Positions 53,011 through 60,261 of a DNA stretch of 64,000 nucleotides are shown here, piece after piece (position 1 is the first letter of the stretch; each line of letters begins with the position of its first letter). The stretch covers positions 1,663,501-1,727,500 of the forward strand of contig CP143946.1 in NCBI GenBank assembly GCA_036419695.1, given 5' to 3'. The notes below the pieces were generated by a model. It was not told the origin of the DNA. It did no database searches and saw only the letters and a list, made by a program, of their open reading frames with translations. The position numbers and the translations under genes were made by a program. The DNA is from [Clostridium] symbiosum. Lineage in GTDB: Bacteria; Bacillota; Clostridia; Lachnospirales; Lachnospiraceae.

Positions 53011-53847
53011 ATGAAACTTGTAAATGGTTTTGACCTTATGGAATTTGCCAAGAAATATCATCATGTATTACCGGCGTTTAACACGACCAACCTGGAAATG
53101 ACCTATGCGATTGCAAGAGGACTGCAGGAGGCAAATTTGCCTGGATATATTCAGATATCCTCCAATAACCTGCGGCTTTCCAACCCGCGTGTCATTGCCA
53201 TGATAGCGCAGGATGCCGTTAAAAATTCGGAAACGCCGATCGGGCTTCACCTGGATCACGGCAAGTCCTTTGAAGATGTTAAGGCATGCGTGGATGCCGG
53301 ATTCACCTCCATCATGATTGATGCCTCCCACTTACCGTTTGAGGAAAATGTAAAAGAGTGCCGCCGCGCCGCAGAATACTGCCATTTCTACGGTATTCCG
53401 GTGGAGGCGGAGCTCGGCGCCCTCCAGGGGAAAGAAGAGGATGTGGTAAATGAAGCGGAGTGCAAGACAGACCCGGCGATGGTGGCCGACTTTGTGGAAC
53501 AGACGGGCTGCGATACCCTGGCCGTATCCGTGGGCAATGTCCATGGACTGTGCCTGAATCCCCAGATAGATATTCCGCTTCTTGCAAAAATCAATGAAGT
53601 TTCTTCCGTTCCGCTGGTACTTCACGGCGGTTCGGGAATCCCGAAGGAGGTAATCTGGGAGGCTAAGAAACACGGCCTGATTAAGATTAACTATGGTTCG
53701 GATTTGAGAAAAGAATACATACGCACATTTGGCGAGGCTTATGAGGCGAATCACAATGAGCACGACGTAATTCATCTGAGCGTTGAATCAGTTGAAAATG
53801 TAAGCAGAAAGGCCAGGGAACTGGTCACGATGATTAACGAAAACTAA
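53011..53847 (+). CDS. Class II ketose-bisphosphate aldolase
   Basis: A 278-residue zinc aldolase of the FbaA/GatY/KbaY group. Likely zinc ligands are His in HLDHGKSF, Glu near residue 130 (VEAELGAL region), and His in GNVHGLC and LHGGSGIP. DASHLPFEENV is the conserved loop after the first His. It splits a ketose 1,6-bisphosphate or a ketose 1-phosphate into dihydroxyacetone phosphate and an aldehyde. GGAGGAGAG precedes the ATG. Tagatose, fructose or deoxyketose phosphates are all possible. Confidence 0.9.
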   Translation: MKLVNGFDLMEFAKKYHHVLPAFNTTNLEMTYAIARGLQEANLPGYIQISSNNLRLSNPRVIAMIAQDAVKNSETPIGLHLDHGKSFEDVKACVDAGFTSIMIDASHLPFEENVKECRRAAEYCHFYGIPVEAELGALQGKEEDVVNEAECKTDPAMVADFVEQTGCDTLAVSVGNVHGLCLNPQIDIPLLAKINEVSSVPLVLHGGSGIPKEVIWEAKKHGLIKINYGSDLRKEYIRTFGEAYEANHNEHDVIHLSVESVENVSRKARELVTMINEN

Positions 53848-53856
53848 TCATTTGAT

Positions 53857-53897
53857 GACGGCGGGAGACAAAAACAGACGTTTTCTCTGCCGCCGTC
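53857..53897 (+). other. Intra-operon hairpin
   Basis: GACGGCGG (53857-53864) pairs with CCGCCGTC (53890-53897), with GAGA/TCTC inside. There is no T tract; it ends 20 bp before the kinase start and may tune the ratio of aldolase to kinase. Confidence 0.5.
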
Positions 53898-53916
53898 CGT
53901 AAAGGTGGATTGCAGT

Positions 53917-55413
53917 ATGGAACAAACAAAACAGACATTTTTAGGCATAGATTTAGGAACCTCTGCAATGAAGCTGGTACTGATAGACGGAAATAAAAAT
54001 GTGCTGGCACAAATCACGGAGGACTATCAGGCAGCCCAGCCGGAGAGAGGTTACAGCGAAATCGATCCGGAAATTTGGTACGACTGTATGATGAACGCCA
54101 TGGAACGGATTTTTGAGCAGTGTGACCGGAGCCTGATCAGAGGGATTGGAGTGACGGGGCAGATGCACACGCTGGCCGTTCTGGACGAGGAGGGAAAATC
54201 GGTCCGGCCCGCATTGATGTGGAACGATATCAGGACGAAAGATCTGATTCCGGAACTCAAAGAGCGGATTCGGGATTTTCCGGAGGGAGAATATCTGGCC
54301 AGAACCATTTCCACAGGAAGTCCGGCGGCCAATCTCTACTGGCTGAAGGAAAATGAGCCTGAAAATTTTAAGAAAATAAGGAAATTTCTGATTGGTCCGG
54401 ATTATCTTGTGTACCGTCTGACCGGTCATTATGGAACGGACTACTGCGAGGCTTCCACGTCCTGCCTCTACCAGATTAAGGCGCGGAAATGGTCGCCCGA
54501 GATGAGGGAGTTAATCGGCCTTGATGAGGGAATGTACCCGGAGGTGCGGGGCAGTGTTCTTGCGGCCGGGACGCTTAAGGAGGAAATTGCGGAGCGGTTT
54601 TCCCTGAGCCGGGAGACAGAGGTCCTGACCGGGACGGGAGACAATCCCGCGACGGCCATCTCCACGGGCTGTCTGGGACGGGGCTATCCCGTCATTTCCC
54701 TGGGGACATCGGGCGTGTTCATGATGCCTGTGGCGGAAATCAGGGACAATGCAAAGGGAAAGATGATTCTGTTTTCCTTTGACGATAAAAGTTACTCCTA
54801 TCTGATCCAGGGGGCCGTGCAGTCCAACGGAAGTACGTTTGACTGGTGGGTGCGTGGAATCATGGAGGCGGATTATTCCGAGGTGGACAAGCTGGTGGAT
54901 GTAGAGAAATCCGCGGGGAGCGGCGTACTTTTTTATCCTCATTTAATGGGGGAAAAGACACTCTATGCGGATCCTGATATCAGGGGCTCGTTCATCGGAC
55001 TGAGCACGGAGACAGACCGCTCCGATATGCTGTATGCAGTGATTGAGGGACTTTGCTTCAGCTTTCGGGAGCTGGCCGAAAAGATGCGCCTTCCCCTGTG
55101 CCGGTTCGGCAGCGTGAAGGTAGTGGGCGGAGGCGCGAGGAGCCGGGTGTGGATGCAGACTCTGGCCAATGTGCTGAATATCCGCATCGAGCAGATGGAC
55201 GGAATGATAGGACCGGCCTTCGGCATCGCCCTGTTGGCGGCATACCACTGCGGCTGTTTTGACTCCCTGGAGCAGATATCGGAGGGAACGGTAAAAATCC
55301 AGAACTGCTTTGAACCCCAGCCAGAGGCGGCAGCGGTCTGTAACAGGCAGTACGGCAAATACCTGAGGATTCAAAAGGGCCTGCAGTACATAACCGGGGG
55401 GACGGAGGAGTAA
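53917..55413 (+). CDS. Xylulokinase-like FGGY kinase
   Basis: A 498-residue kinase with the xylulokinase pattern: FLGIDLGTSAMKLVLID at the N-terminus, GVTGQMHTLAVLDE, ALMWNDIRT, GTGDNPATAIST and VVGGGARSRVWMQ. It probably phosphorylates a ketopentose such as D-xylulose or a related ketose. ATG 53917 is chosen because AAAGGTGG lies 8 bp upstream; a GTG at 53905 is inside that site. Same strand and operon as the aldolase. Confidence 0.88.
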   Translation: MEQTKQTFLGIDLGTSAMKLVLIDGNKNVLAQITEDYQAAQPERGYSEIDPEIWYDCMMNAMERIFEQCDRSLIRGIGVTGQMHTLAVLDEEGKSVRPALMWNDIRTKDLIPELKERIRDFPEGEYLARTISTGSPAANLYWLKENEPENFKKIRKFLIGPDYLVYRLTGHYGTDYCEASTSCLYQIKARKWSPEMRELIGLDEGMYPEVRGSVLAAGTLKEEIAERFSLSRETEVLTGTGDNPATAISTGCLGRGYPVISLGTSGVFMMPVAEIRDNAKGKMILFSFDDKSYSYLIQGAVQSNGSTFDWWVRGIMEADYSEVDKLVDVEKSAGSGVLFYPHLMGEKTLYADPDIRGSFIGLSTETDRSDMLYAVIEGLCFSFRELAEKMRLPLCRFGSVKVVGGGARSRVWMQTLANVLNIRIEQMDGMIGPAFGIALLAAYHCGCFDSLEQISEGTVKIQNCFEPQPEAAAVCNRQYGKYLRIQKGLQYITGGTEE

Positions 55414-55478
55414 AGCGCATAAGCGCGGCAGAGGATAGGATGCGGTGTGGCGCCGGAGAGAGGATCCATGCCGGGAGC

Positions 55479-55506
55479 GAGGCCGGTCATGATGACCGGC
55501 CTCTTT
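55479..55506 (+). terminator. Hairpin between the kinase genes
   Basis: GAGGCCGGTCA (55479-55489) pairs perfectly with TGACCGGCCTC (55493-55503) around a 3-nt loop, followed by only TTTG. A strong stem with a weak tract, so partial termination inside the operon is likely. No gene lies between 55414 and 55565. Confidence 0.55.
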
Positions 55507-55565
55507 GCTGATACGGACATTCAGCGGCCTGCGGTCCCATCGGTTCATGAGGAAGGGAGGAGAAG

Positions 55566-57002
55566 ATGAAGGAAGTTGAGAAAAAATATTACCTGGCGGC
55601 AGACTTCGGCGCGTCCGGCGGCAGGCACATCCTGGCTGTCCGGGACGGTAGCAGGATTAGAATGCAGGAAGTCTACCGTTTTTCCAACAGCCCCGTGATA
55701 AGGGATCATATGATGTGCTGGGATATCGAATACCTGACGATGCAGCTTATAGAAGGAATGAAACGCTGCCGGGATGCGGGGAAAATACCGGCCTGCATGG
55801 GGATTGACACATGGGGATTAGATTATGTGTTTCTGGACCGGGAAGGGCGGATTCTGGGGAATGCGGCAAACCACCGCGACGGGAGGACCCGGGGGATTTA
55901 CCGAAGTATATGGGACAATGTTTCCGAACAGGAACTTTATAAGAGAACGGGAATCCAGATGGCCGAATTCAACACGCTCTGCCAGTTGGCGGCGGACAGG
56001 CGGGACAGGCCGGAACTCCTCCGGCAGGCCGGGTGTATGCTCATGATTCCGGATTACTTTTGCTACTATCTGACAGGCCGGAAAGTGCAGGAATATACGA
56101 ACGCTTCTACAAGCCAGCTCCTCGATCCAAAGAAAAAGGACTGGGACCGGGAGCTGGCCGCAAAGCTGGGGATACCGGACCATTTTCTTTTACCGGTCAA
56201 AATGCCGGGAGAACGGCTGGGGAGACTGAGGGATGAAGTGAAAGAAAAGGTGGGGTTTGACTGTGATGTGCTCCTTCCCGCCACCCATGATACGGCCTCC
56301 GCCCTGATGGTTTTGCCGGAGTGCGGCAAAGGGAAAACGAGAGCCGTCATCAGTTCCGGGACCTGGTCGTTGATGGGGATGATAACGGAGGAGCCGGTCA
56401 TCTGTGAAGCCGGAAGAAGCCTTAAATTTACCAACGAGGGCGGATTTGGGGGGAAGAACCTGCTTCTCAAAAACAGTATGGGACTGTGGATGATACAGAA
56501 TATAAGGAAAGAAGCAGCTCCTGAAATGTCATTTGAGGCATTGTGTGCAGAGGCGGAGGGAACGGGGATTGATTCCGTTGTGGACTGTAACAGCGATGAA
56601 TTCCTGTCGCCGGAGAGTATGGTAAAGGCGGTGACGGGATTCTGCGAAAGAACGGGACAGCAGATACCGGAAACGCCAGGGGAACTGGCAGCGGTTGTAT
56701 ACCGGAGCCTGGCAAAATCCTATGCCGCGATTCGGGAAGAACTTGAAACGGTGACCGGGGAGGCATGTACGGAGATCCGCATTGTCGGCGGCGGTTCCAA
56801 TGCCGGATACCTGAACCAGCTCACGGCAGACTATGCCGGAGTCCCGGTTCTGGCCGGACCGGCGGAAGCTACGGCAGCAGGAAATATTATGGCGCAAATG
56901 ATGGCGGACGGCGTATTTACGGATCTGGAAGAAGCGCAGGCATGCGCCGCATCATCGTTTGAGATAAAGAAGTATCTGCCGCGGAAGCGGCCGGAAGTTT
57001 AA
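55566..57002 (+). CDS. rhaB: Rhamnulokinase-like FGGY kinase
   Basis: A 478-residue kinase with rhamnulokinase features: YLAADFGASGGRHIL, GIDTWGLDYVFLD, NHRDGRT, the catalytic-site segment PATHDTASALMV, ISSGTWSLMG and VGGGSNAGYLNQLTADY. It should phosphorylate L-rhamnulose (or L-fuculose) at O1. A rhamnulose-1-phosphate aldolase gene follows, supporting the assignment. GGAAGGGAGG precedes the ATG. No rhamnose isomerase is in the window. Confidence 0.9.
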   Translation: MKEVEKKYYLAADFGASGGRHILAVRDGSRIRMQEVYRFSNSPVIRDHMMCWDIEYLTMQLIEGMKRCRDAGKIPACMGIDTWGLDYVFLDREGRILGNAANHRDGRTRGIYRSIWDNVSEQELYKRTGIQMAEFNTLCQLAADRRDRPELLRQAGCMLMIPDYFCYYLTGRKVQEYTNASTSQLLDPKKKDWDRELAAKLGIPDHFLLPVKMPGERLGRLRDEVKEKVGFDCDVLLPATHDTASALMVLPECGKGKTRAVISSGTWSLMGMITEEPVICEAGRSLKFTNEGGFGGKNLLLKNSMGLWMIQNIRKEAAPEMSFEALCAEAEGTGIDSVVDCNSDEFLSPESMVKAVTGFCERTGQQIPETPGELAAVVYRSLAKSYAAIREELETVTGEACTEIRIVGGGSNAGYLNQLTADYAGVPVLAGPAEATAAGNIMAQMMADGVFTDLEEAQACAASSFEIKKYLPRKRPEV

Positions 57003-57063
57003 AGTTAAAATGATGATTCAGGATAGTAAATTTTTCGGGAGAACGGAAACAGGAGGAAAGAGA

Positions 57064-57891
57064 ATGAAGGTACTGGACAGCAATGCGGCTAAAGGGTTTA
57101 TCAGAATGTCGGATGACGGCTGGAGGCTCGGCTGGCATGAATGCCATGGTGGGAACTTAAGCTTCCGTCTGACGGAGGAGGAAGTGGCTGAGGTACGGGA
57201 GGAGCTGAAAATGGATGGCGCCTGGACTAAGCTTCCGGTGAACGTCCCGGAACTGGCGGGGGACTTTTTATATGTGACAGGAAGCGGAAAATTCATGCGC
57301 AACATGACGCTTGACCCGGAAGATTCCTTCGGAATGATAGAAATAGGCAAAGACGGAGGCTCCTACCGGATTGTATGGGGACTGGCTGGGGGCGGCAGCC
57401 CCACCAGCGAACTGCCGGCGCACCTGATGAACCAGGCCGTTAAGAAAAGGGTGACGGACGGAAGATACCGCGTGATTTACCACGCCCACCCGGCCAATAT
57501 CATCGCTCTTTCGTTTATTCTCCCTCTGAAGGATGAGATATTCACGAGGGAACTTTGGGAGATGGAACCGGAGTGTGCGATGACATTTCCTTCGGGAATG
57601 GGCGTGCTCCCATGGATGGTTCCAGGTACGGCAAAGATAGCGGAACTGACCTGCAGCATGATGGAGGAATACGATGTGGTGCTCTGGGCGCAGCACGGCC
57701 TCTTTGCGGCCGGGGACAGCTTAGACAACACCTTCGGTTTAATGCATACCGTGGAAAAAGCCGCAGAGATGCTTATCAAGGTACTGTCCGTGACAAAGGA
57801 AAAGCGGCAGATCCCGTCGGTACAGGATTTTAAGGATATGGCAGAGGTGTTCCGGCTGGAACTGCCTGAAAAATTCCTTTATGACAAATAA
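57064..57891 (+). CDS. rhaD: Rhamnulose-1-phosphate aldolase
   Basis: A 275-residue class II (zinc) aldolase of the RhaD/AraD fold. Zinc ligands are His pairs in IYHAHPANI and His in WAQHGLFAAG; the catalytic Glu lies in PTSELPAHLM. It splits L-rhamnulose 1-phosphate to dihydroxyacetone phosphate and L-lactaldehyde. Start ATG 57064 (MKVLDSNAAKGF) follows ACAGGAGG; an in-frame ATG at 57010 lacks a site. Last gene of the sugar operon. Confidence 0.92.
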   Translation: MKVLDSNAAKGFIRMSDDGWRLGWHECHGGNLSFRLTEEEVAEVREELKMDGAWTKLPVNVPELAGDFLYVTGSGKFMRNMTLDPEDSFGMIEIGKDGGSYRIVWGLAGGGSPTSELPAHLMNQAVKKRVTDGRYRVIYHAHPANIIALSFILPLKDEIFTRELWEMEPECAMTFPSGMGVLPWMVPGTAKIAELTCSMMEEYDVVLWAQHGLFAAGDSLDNTFGLMHTVEKAAEMLIKVLSVTKEKRQIPSVQDFKDMAEVFRLELPEKFLYDK

Positions 57892-57900
57892 AACCGTGTC

Positions 57901-58734
57901 TCAGGGACGCTCCAACAGAACCGCAATGGTTGGGGCGTCTTTTTGACAGGGAGAACCTGTCACATCACCGTACCTGCCGCAGACCTTAAAACCGGCTCCG
58001 GCCGCCTCCGCTGCCAGAGTTTCTACCGTAAAATACGTATTCCACAGATAATAAACCGCCGTTTCCCGCTCCGAGATAACCGCAGTCTGTTCCAGCGTCA
58101 CACCGTCCGGGTATTTGCAGGCCCCATTCAGGGCAGCGTACTTTGACCCGCACCAGAACCCGCCGTTTTCACAAACCTCCCAGGTCTGCCCTTCTTTGAA
58201 ACGGTCAAATGCAGCCATAGAGAATACATCCAGCAGAAATCTGCCCCCGGGCCTCAGGCTGCGGTAAACATTTCTAAGCAGACTCCGCCTGTCCGCGGGA
58301 GAAAGCACTCCATAGTCACAATAGATCATCGTGGCGGCATCAAACGTTTTCTCAAAATCCATCTTCAGATAATTTAGGCACAGATAACGGATGTCTAAAC
58401 CGCGCCGTTCAGCCGAAGCTTTGGCATAGCCGATCGACCGTCTTGAAAAGTCGATTCCGGTGACGCGGTATCCTGCCGAGGAAAAAAGTTCGGCATAGAT
58501 TCCAGGTCCGCAGCCCACGTCGAGGAGGAAAGGATACCGGGAAGGCGGCAGGATATCTTTAATCCAGGCGGCCGAATGTTCGATAAACCTCAAATTTCTG
58601 CTGGCGCCCTCAAAGTCGGGATCCAGATGAGCCTTGAGCATCTGCTCTGAGATATAATCGTCATCCCAGAATGCATGCTCCATTTTTGTGTAAACGGGTG
58701 GCTTTTCTAAAAGTTTCATCAGTTTGTCTAACAT
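57901..58734 (-). CDS. SAM-dependent methyltransferase
   Basis: A 277-residue class I methyltransferase: motif I LLDVGCGPGIYAELF (about 88-102), GIDFSRRSIGYAK, an acidic motif YCDYGVLSP and RPGGRFLLDVF. The rest has no feature that identifies a small-molecule or macromolecule substrate. AAAGGGGAA precedes the ATG on the minus strand. It converges with rhaD, and its last codons overlap the rhaD-operon terminator. A terminator and a possible structured RNA lie in its 470-bp upstream region. Confidence 0.85.
   Translation of the reverse strand: MLDKLMKLLEKPPVYTKMEHAFWDDDYISEQMLKAHLDPDFEGASRNLRFIEHSAAWIKDILPPSRYPFLLDVGCGPGIYAELFSSAGYRVTGIDFSRRSIGYAKASAERRGLDIRYLCLNYLKMDFEKTFDAATMIYCDYGVLSPADRRSLLRNVYRSLRPGGRFLLDVFSMAAFDRFKEGQTWEVCENGGFWCGSKYAALNGACKYPDGVTLEQTAVISERETAVYYLWNTYFTVETLAAEAAGAGFKVCGRYGDVTGSPCQKDAPTIAVLLERP
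57906..57944 (+). terminator. Sugar-operon terminator within the convergent gene
   Basis: GACGCTCCAAC (57906-57916) pairs with GTTGGGGCGTC (57929-57939, one G-T), 12-nt loop, T5 tract (57940-57944). It works on the plus strand while encoding the C-terminus of the methyltransferase on the minus strand. Confidence 0.85.
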
Positions 58735-58823
58735 AAAAATTCCCCTTTCAAATTTTCATTATAATTTTCATGATAAGAATCAGGCGTCCCGCTTTTGTAT
58801 CGCAGGCGGATTTCCTGTAATAC

Positions 58824-59043
58824 AAAAAGCCGCAGATTTTACTCTGCAGCTTTTTCTGGAAGAGAAGAAAAACGGGTAAGAGTAAAATAAAATCAAAATC
58901 AGGCATAACAACAGGACTGCCGGGGCAGCCGTTTTTCCTGTTTAATTGATTTTATCTACTCTGTTCCAGCCATATCTGCGCCGGTGAATGCAAGACGCCC
59001 GGTATGCCGGATTCTAACCACCTCTTCTTAATTATTTAATGAT
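58824..59043 (-). ncRNA. Candidate structured RNA with its own promoter and terminator
   Basis: Downstream (minus strand) of a -35/-10 pair at 59050-59078 lies a stretch with no gene and strong nested pairing. The GAGTAAAATAAAATCAA arm (58880-58896) pairs with 58946-58961 (TTGATTTTATCTACTC on plus). Inside are AACAGGA (58910-58916)/TCCTGTT (58936-58942) and CTGCC GG GGCAG (58917-58928). CCGG hairpins lie near 58999-59010. It ends in a terminator on the minus strand: GCTGCAGA/TCTGCGGC (stem within 58824-58855) then TTTTTGTATT. This describes a roughly 220-nt small RNA or a leader/attenuator for the methyltransferase. I could not assign an RNA family. Confidence 0.5.
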
Positions 59044-59049
59044 AGATTT

Positions 59050-59078
59050 ATAGTATAGCAGAAGAAGGCGGATGTCAA
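59050..59078 (-). promoter_or_regulatory. Minus-strand promoter for the candidate RNA
   Basis: On the minus strand TTGACA (59073-59078) is followed by TACTAT (59050-59055) after 17 bp, or by TATACT (59052-59057) after 15 bp. The only coding gene it could serve is the methyltransferase 316 bp downstream, beyond an intrinsic terminator. Confidence 0.65.
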
Positions 59079-59204
59079 CCGTTAAGGGGATTATCATAAA
59101 AATATAAACTGTCGAAAAAAAGGTCCCCCTGTGATATACTCAGAATAGAAAAAGCAATTCAAAGCAGTTCTTACAATTTAGCAGAAAGCAGGACGGAAAC
59201 GGAA

Positions 59205-60128
59205 ATGGAACATAAAATACGCAGTGCAAAGTTTATGAATGTAACGGCAATGGCAGCCTTTGGAACCATCGGTATTTTTGTGGCGCAAATTCCTCTTTCC
59301 TCGGAGGAGATTGCTTTTTTTCGGGCCGCAATTGCAATTGCAGTGATTTTTGCCTGGCAGCTTGTCAGGGGCAGGAAGTTCCACCTTCCGGGCAGTAAGA
59401 AAAGCCTGATTCTCCTGATGGTATCCGGAGTGATGATTGGTTTTAACTGGATTTTTCTTTTTGAGGCATACCGTTATACTTCGGTTTCCGTGGCAACGCT
59501 CAGCTACTATTTTGCCCCGGTGATTGTGACGGCGGTCTGTCCGTTTCTGTTTCATGAGAGGCCTTCCCTCCGCCAGATTATCTGCTTTATTTTTTCTACG
59601 GCCGGACTGGTGCTGGTGATTTCGGCGGGCGGCCTTGAAGGCGGCAGCAGCAATGTAACAGGCGTCGGATATGGACTGGCTGCCGCGGCTCTGTATGCCG
59701 GTATTATTCTCATCAATAAGTCGCTGCCGGACATAGTGGGGATTGACAGGACATTTTTGCAGTTTATCGTCGGGGTGATTGTCATGTTTCCGTATGTTCT
59801 GGTGAAATCGGGCTTTCACGTGACGGAGGCGGGAGCGTTTGGCATATTGAACCTCCTTATTCTGGGAGTGGTACATACCGGAGTCGGATACTGCCTTTAT
59901 TTTTCCTCATTAAAAGATCTGAAAGGCCAGGAGGCGGCAATTCTGAGCTACATCGATCCCCTGGTGGCATGTTTCATGTCGATATTTGTGATGGGGGAAA
60001 CGATGAGCCTGATGCAGATTGCGGGAGGCCTTATGATTCTCGGATTTACGCTCTATAATGAGCTGGGAGGAGTGCACGGCAAGAAGGGAAGTGAAATGGA
60101 AAACATGGCTGCCGGAGGGAACCAATAA
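59205..60128 (+). CDS. EamA/DMT-family transporter
   Basis: A 307-residue membrane protein with ten predicted helices in two EamA repeats (first about 10-145, second about 155-285; the second ends MSLMQIAGGLMILGFTLYNE). Members carry amino acids, nucleosides or other metabolites, usually outward. The ribosome-binding site is weak (GGACGGAAACGGAAATG). No neighbouring gene suggests a substrate. Confidence 0.85.
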   Translation: MEHKIRSAKFMNVTAMAAFGTIGIFVAQIPLSSEEIAFFRAAIAIAVIFAWQLVRGRKFHLPGSKKSLILLMVSGVMIGFNWIFLFEAYRYTSVSVATLSYYFAPVIVTAVCPFLFHERPSLRQIICFIFSTAGLVLVISAGGLEGGSSNVTGVGYGLAAAALYAGIILINKSLPDIVGIDRTFLQFIVGVIVMFPYVLVKSGFHVTEAGAFGILNLLILGVVHTGVGYCLYFSSLKDLKGQEAAILSYIDPLVACFMSIFVMGETMSLMQIAGGLMILGFTLYNELGGVHGKKGSEMENMAAGGNQ

Positions 60129-60169
60129 TATTTGGTTCAAATAAAAAATTCAGAATGGAAAAAGGTTAC

Positions 60170-60197
60170 TTGACAAACAAGAAAATTATGGTAAAAT
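60170..60197 (+). promoter_or_regulatory. Promoter of the hydrogenase-rubrerythrin gene
   Basis: TTGACA (60170-60175), 16-bp spacer, TAAAAT (60192-60197); a near-consensus housekeeping promoter 64 bp before the start codon. Confidence 0.75.
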
Positions 60198-60202
60198 AAA
60201 AA

Positions 60203-60217
60203 TAGTAATCATTATTG
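60203..60217 (+). promoter_or_regulatory. PerR-like box
   Basis: TAGTAATCATTATTG is a 7-1-7 imperfect palindrome matching 10 of 14 informative positions of the Bacillus/Clostridium PerR box (TTATAATnATTATAA). It lies directly after the -10, where a bound repressor would block transcription. Rubrerythrins are typical PerR targets in clostridia. Confidence 0.5.
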
Positions 60218-60261
60218 TTTTGAAACGTCACGAACGTTTCCATGAATATCAGGAGGTGTAG

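Noticed and set aside
58735..59204. SAM riboswitch upstream of the methyltransferase
   Set aside because: The conserved SAM-I core and kink-turn sequences are not visible in the minus-strand leader.
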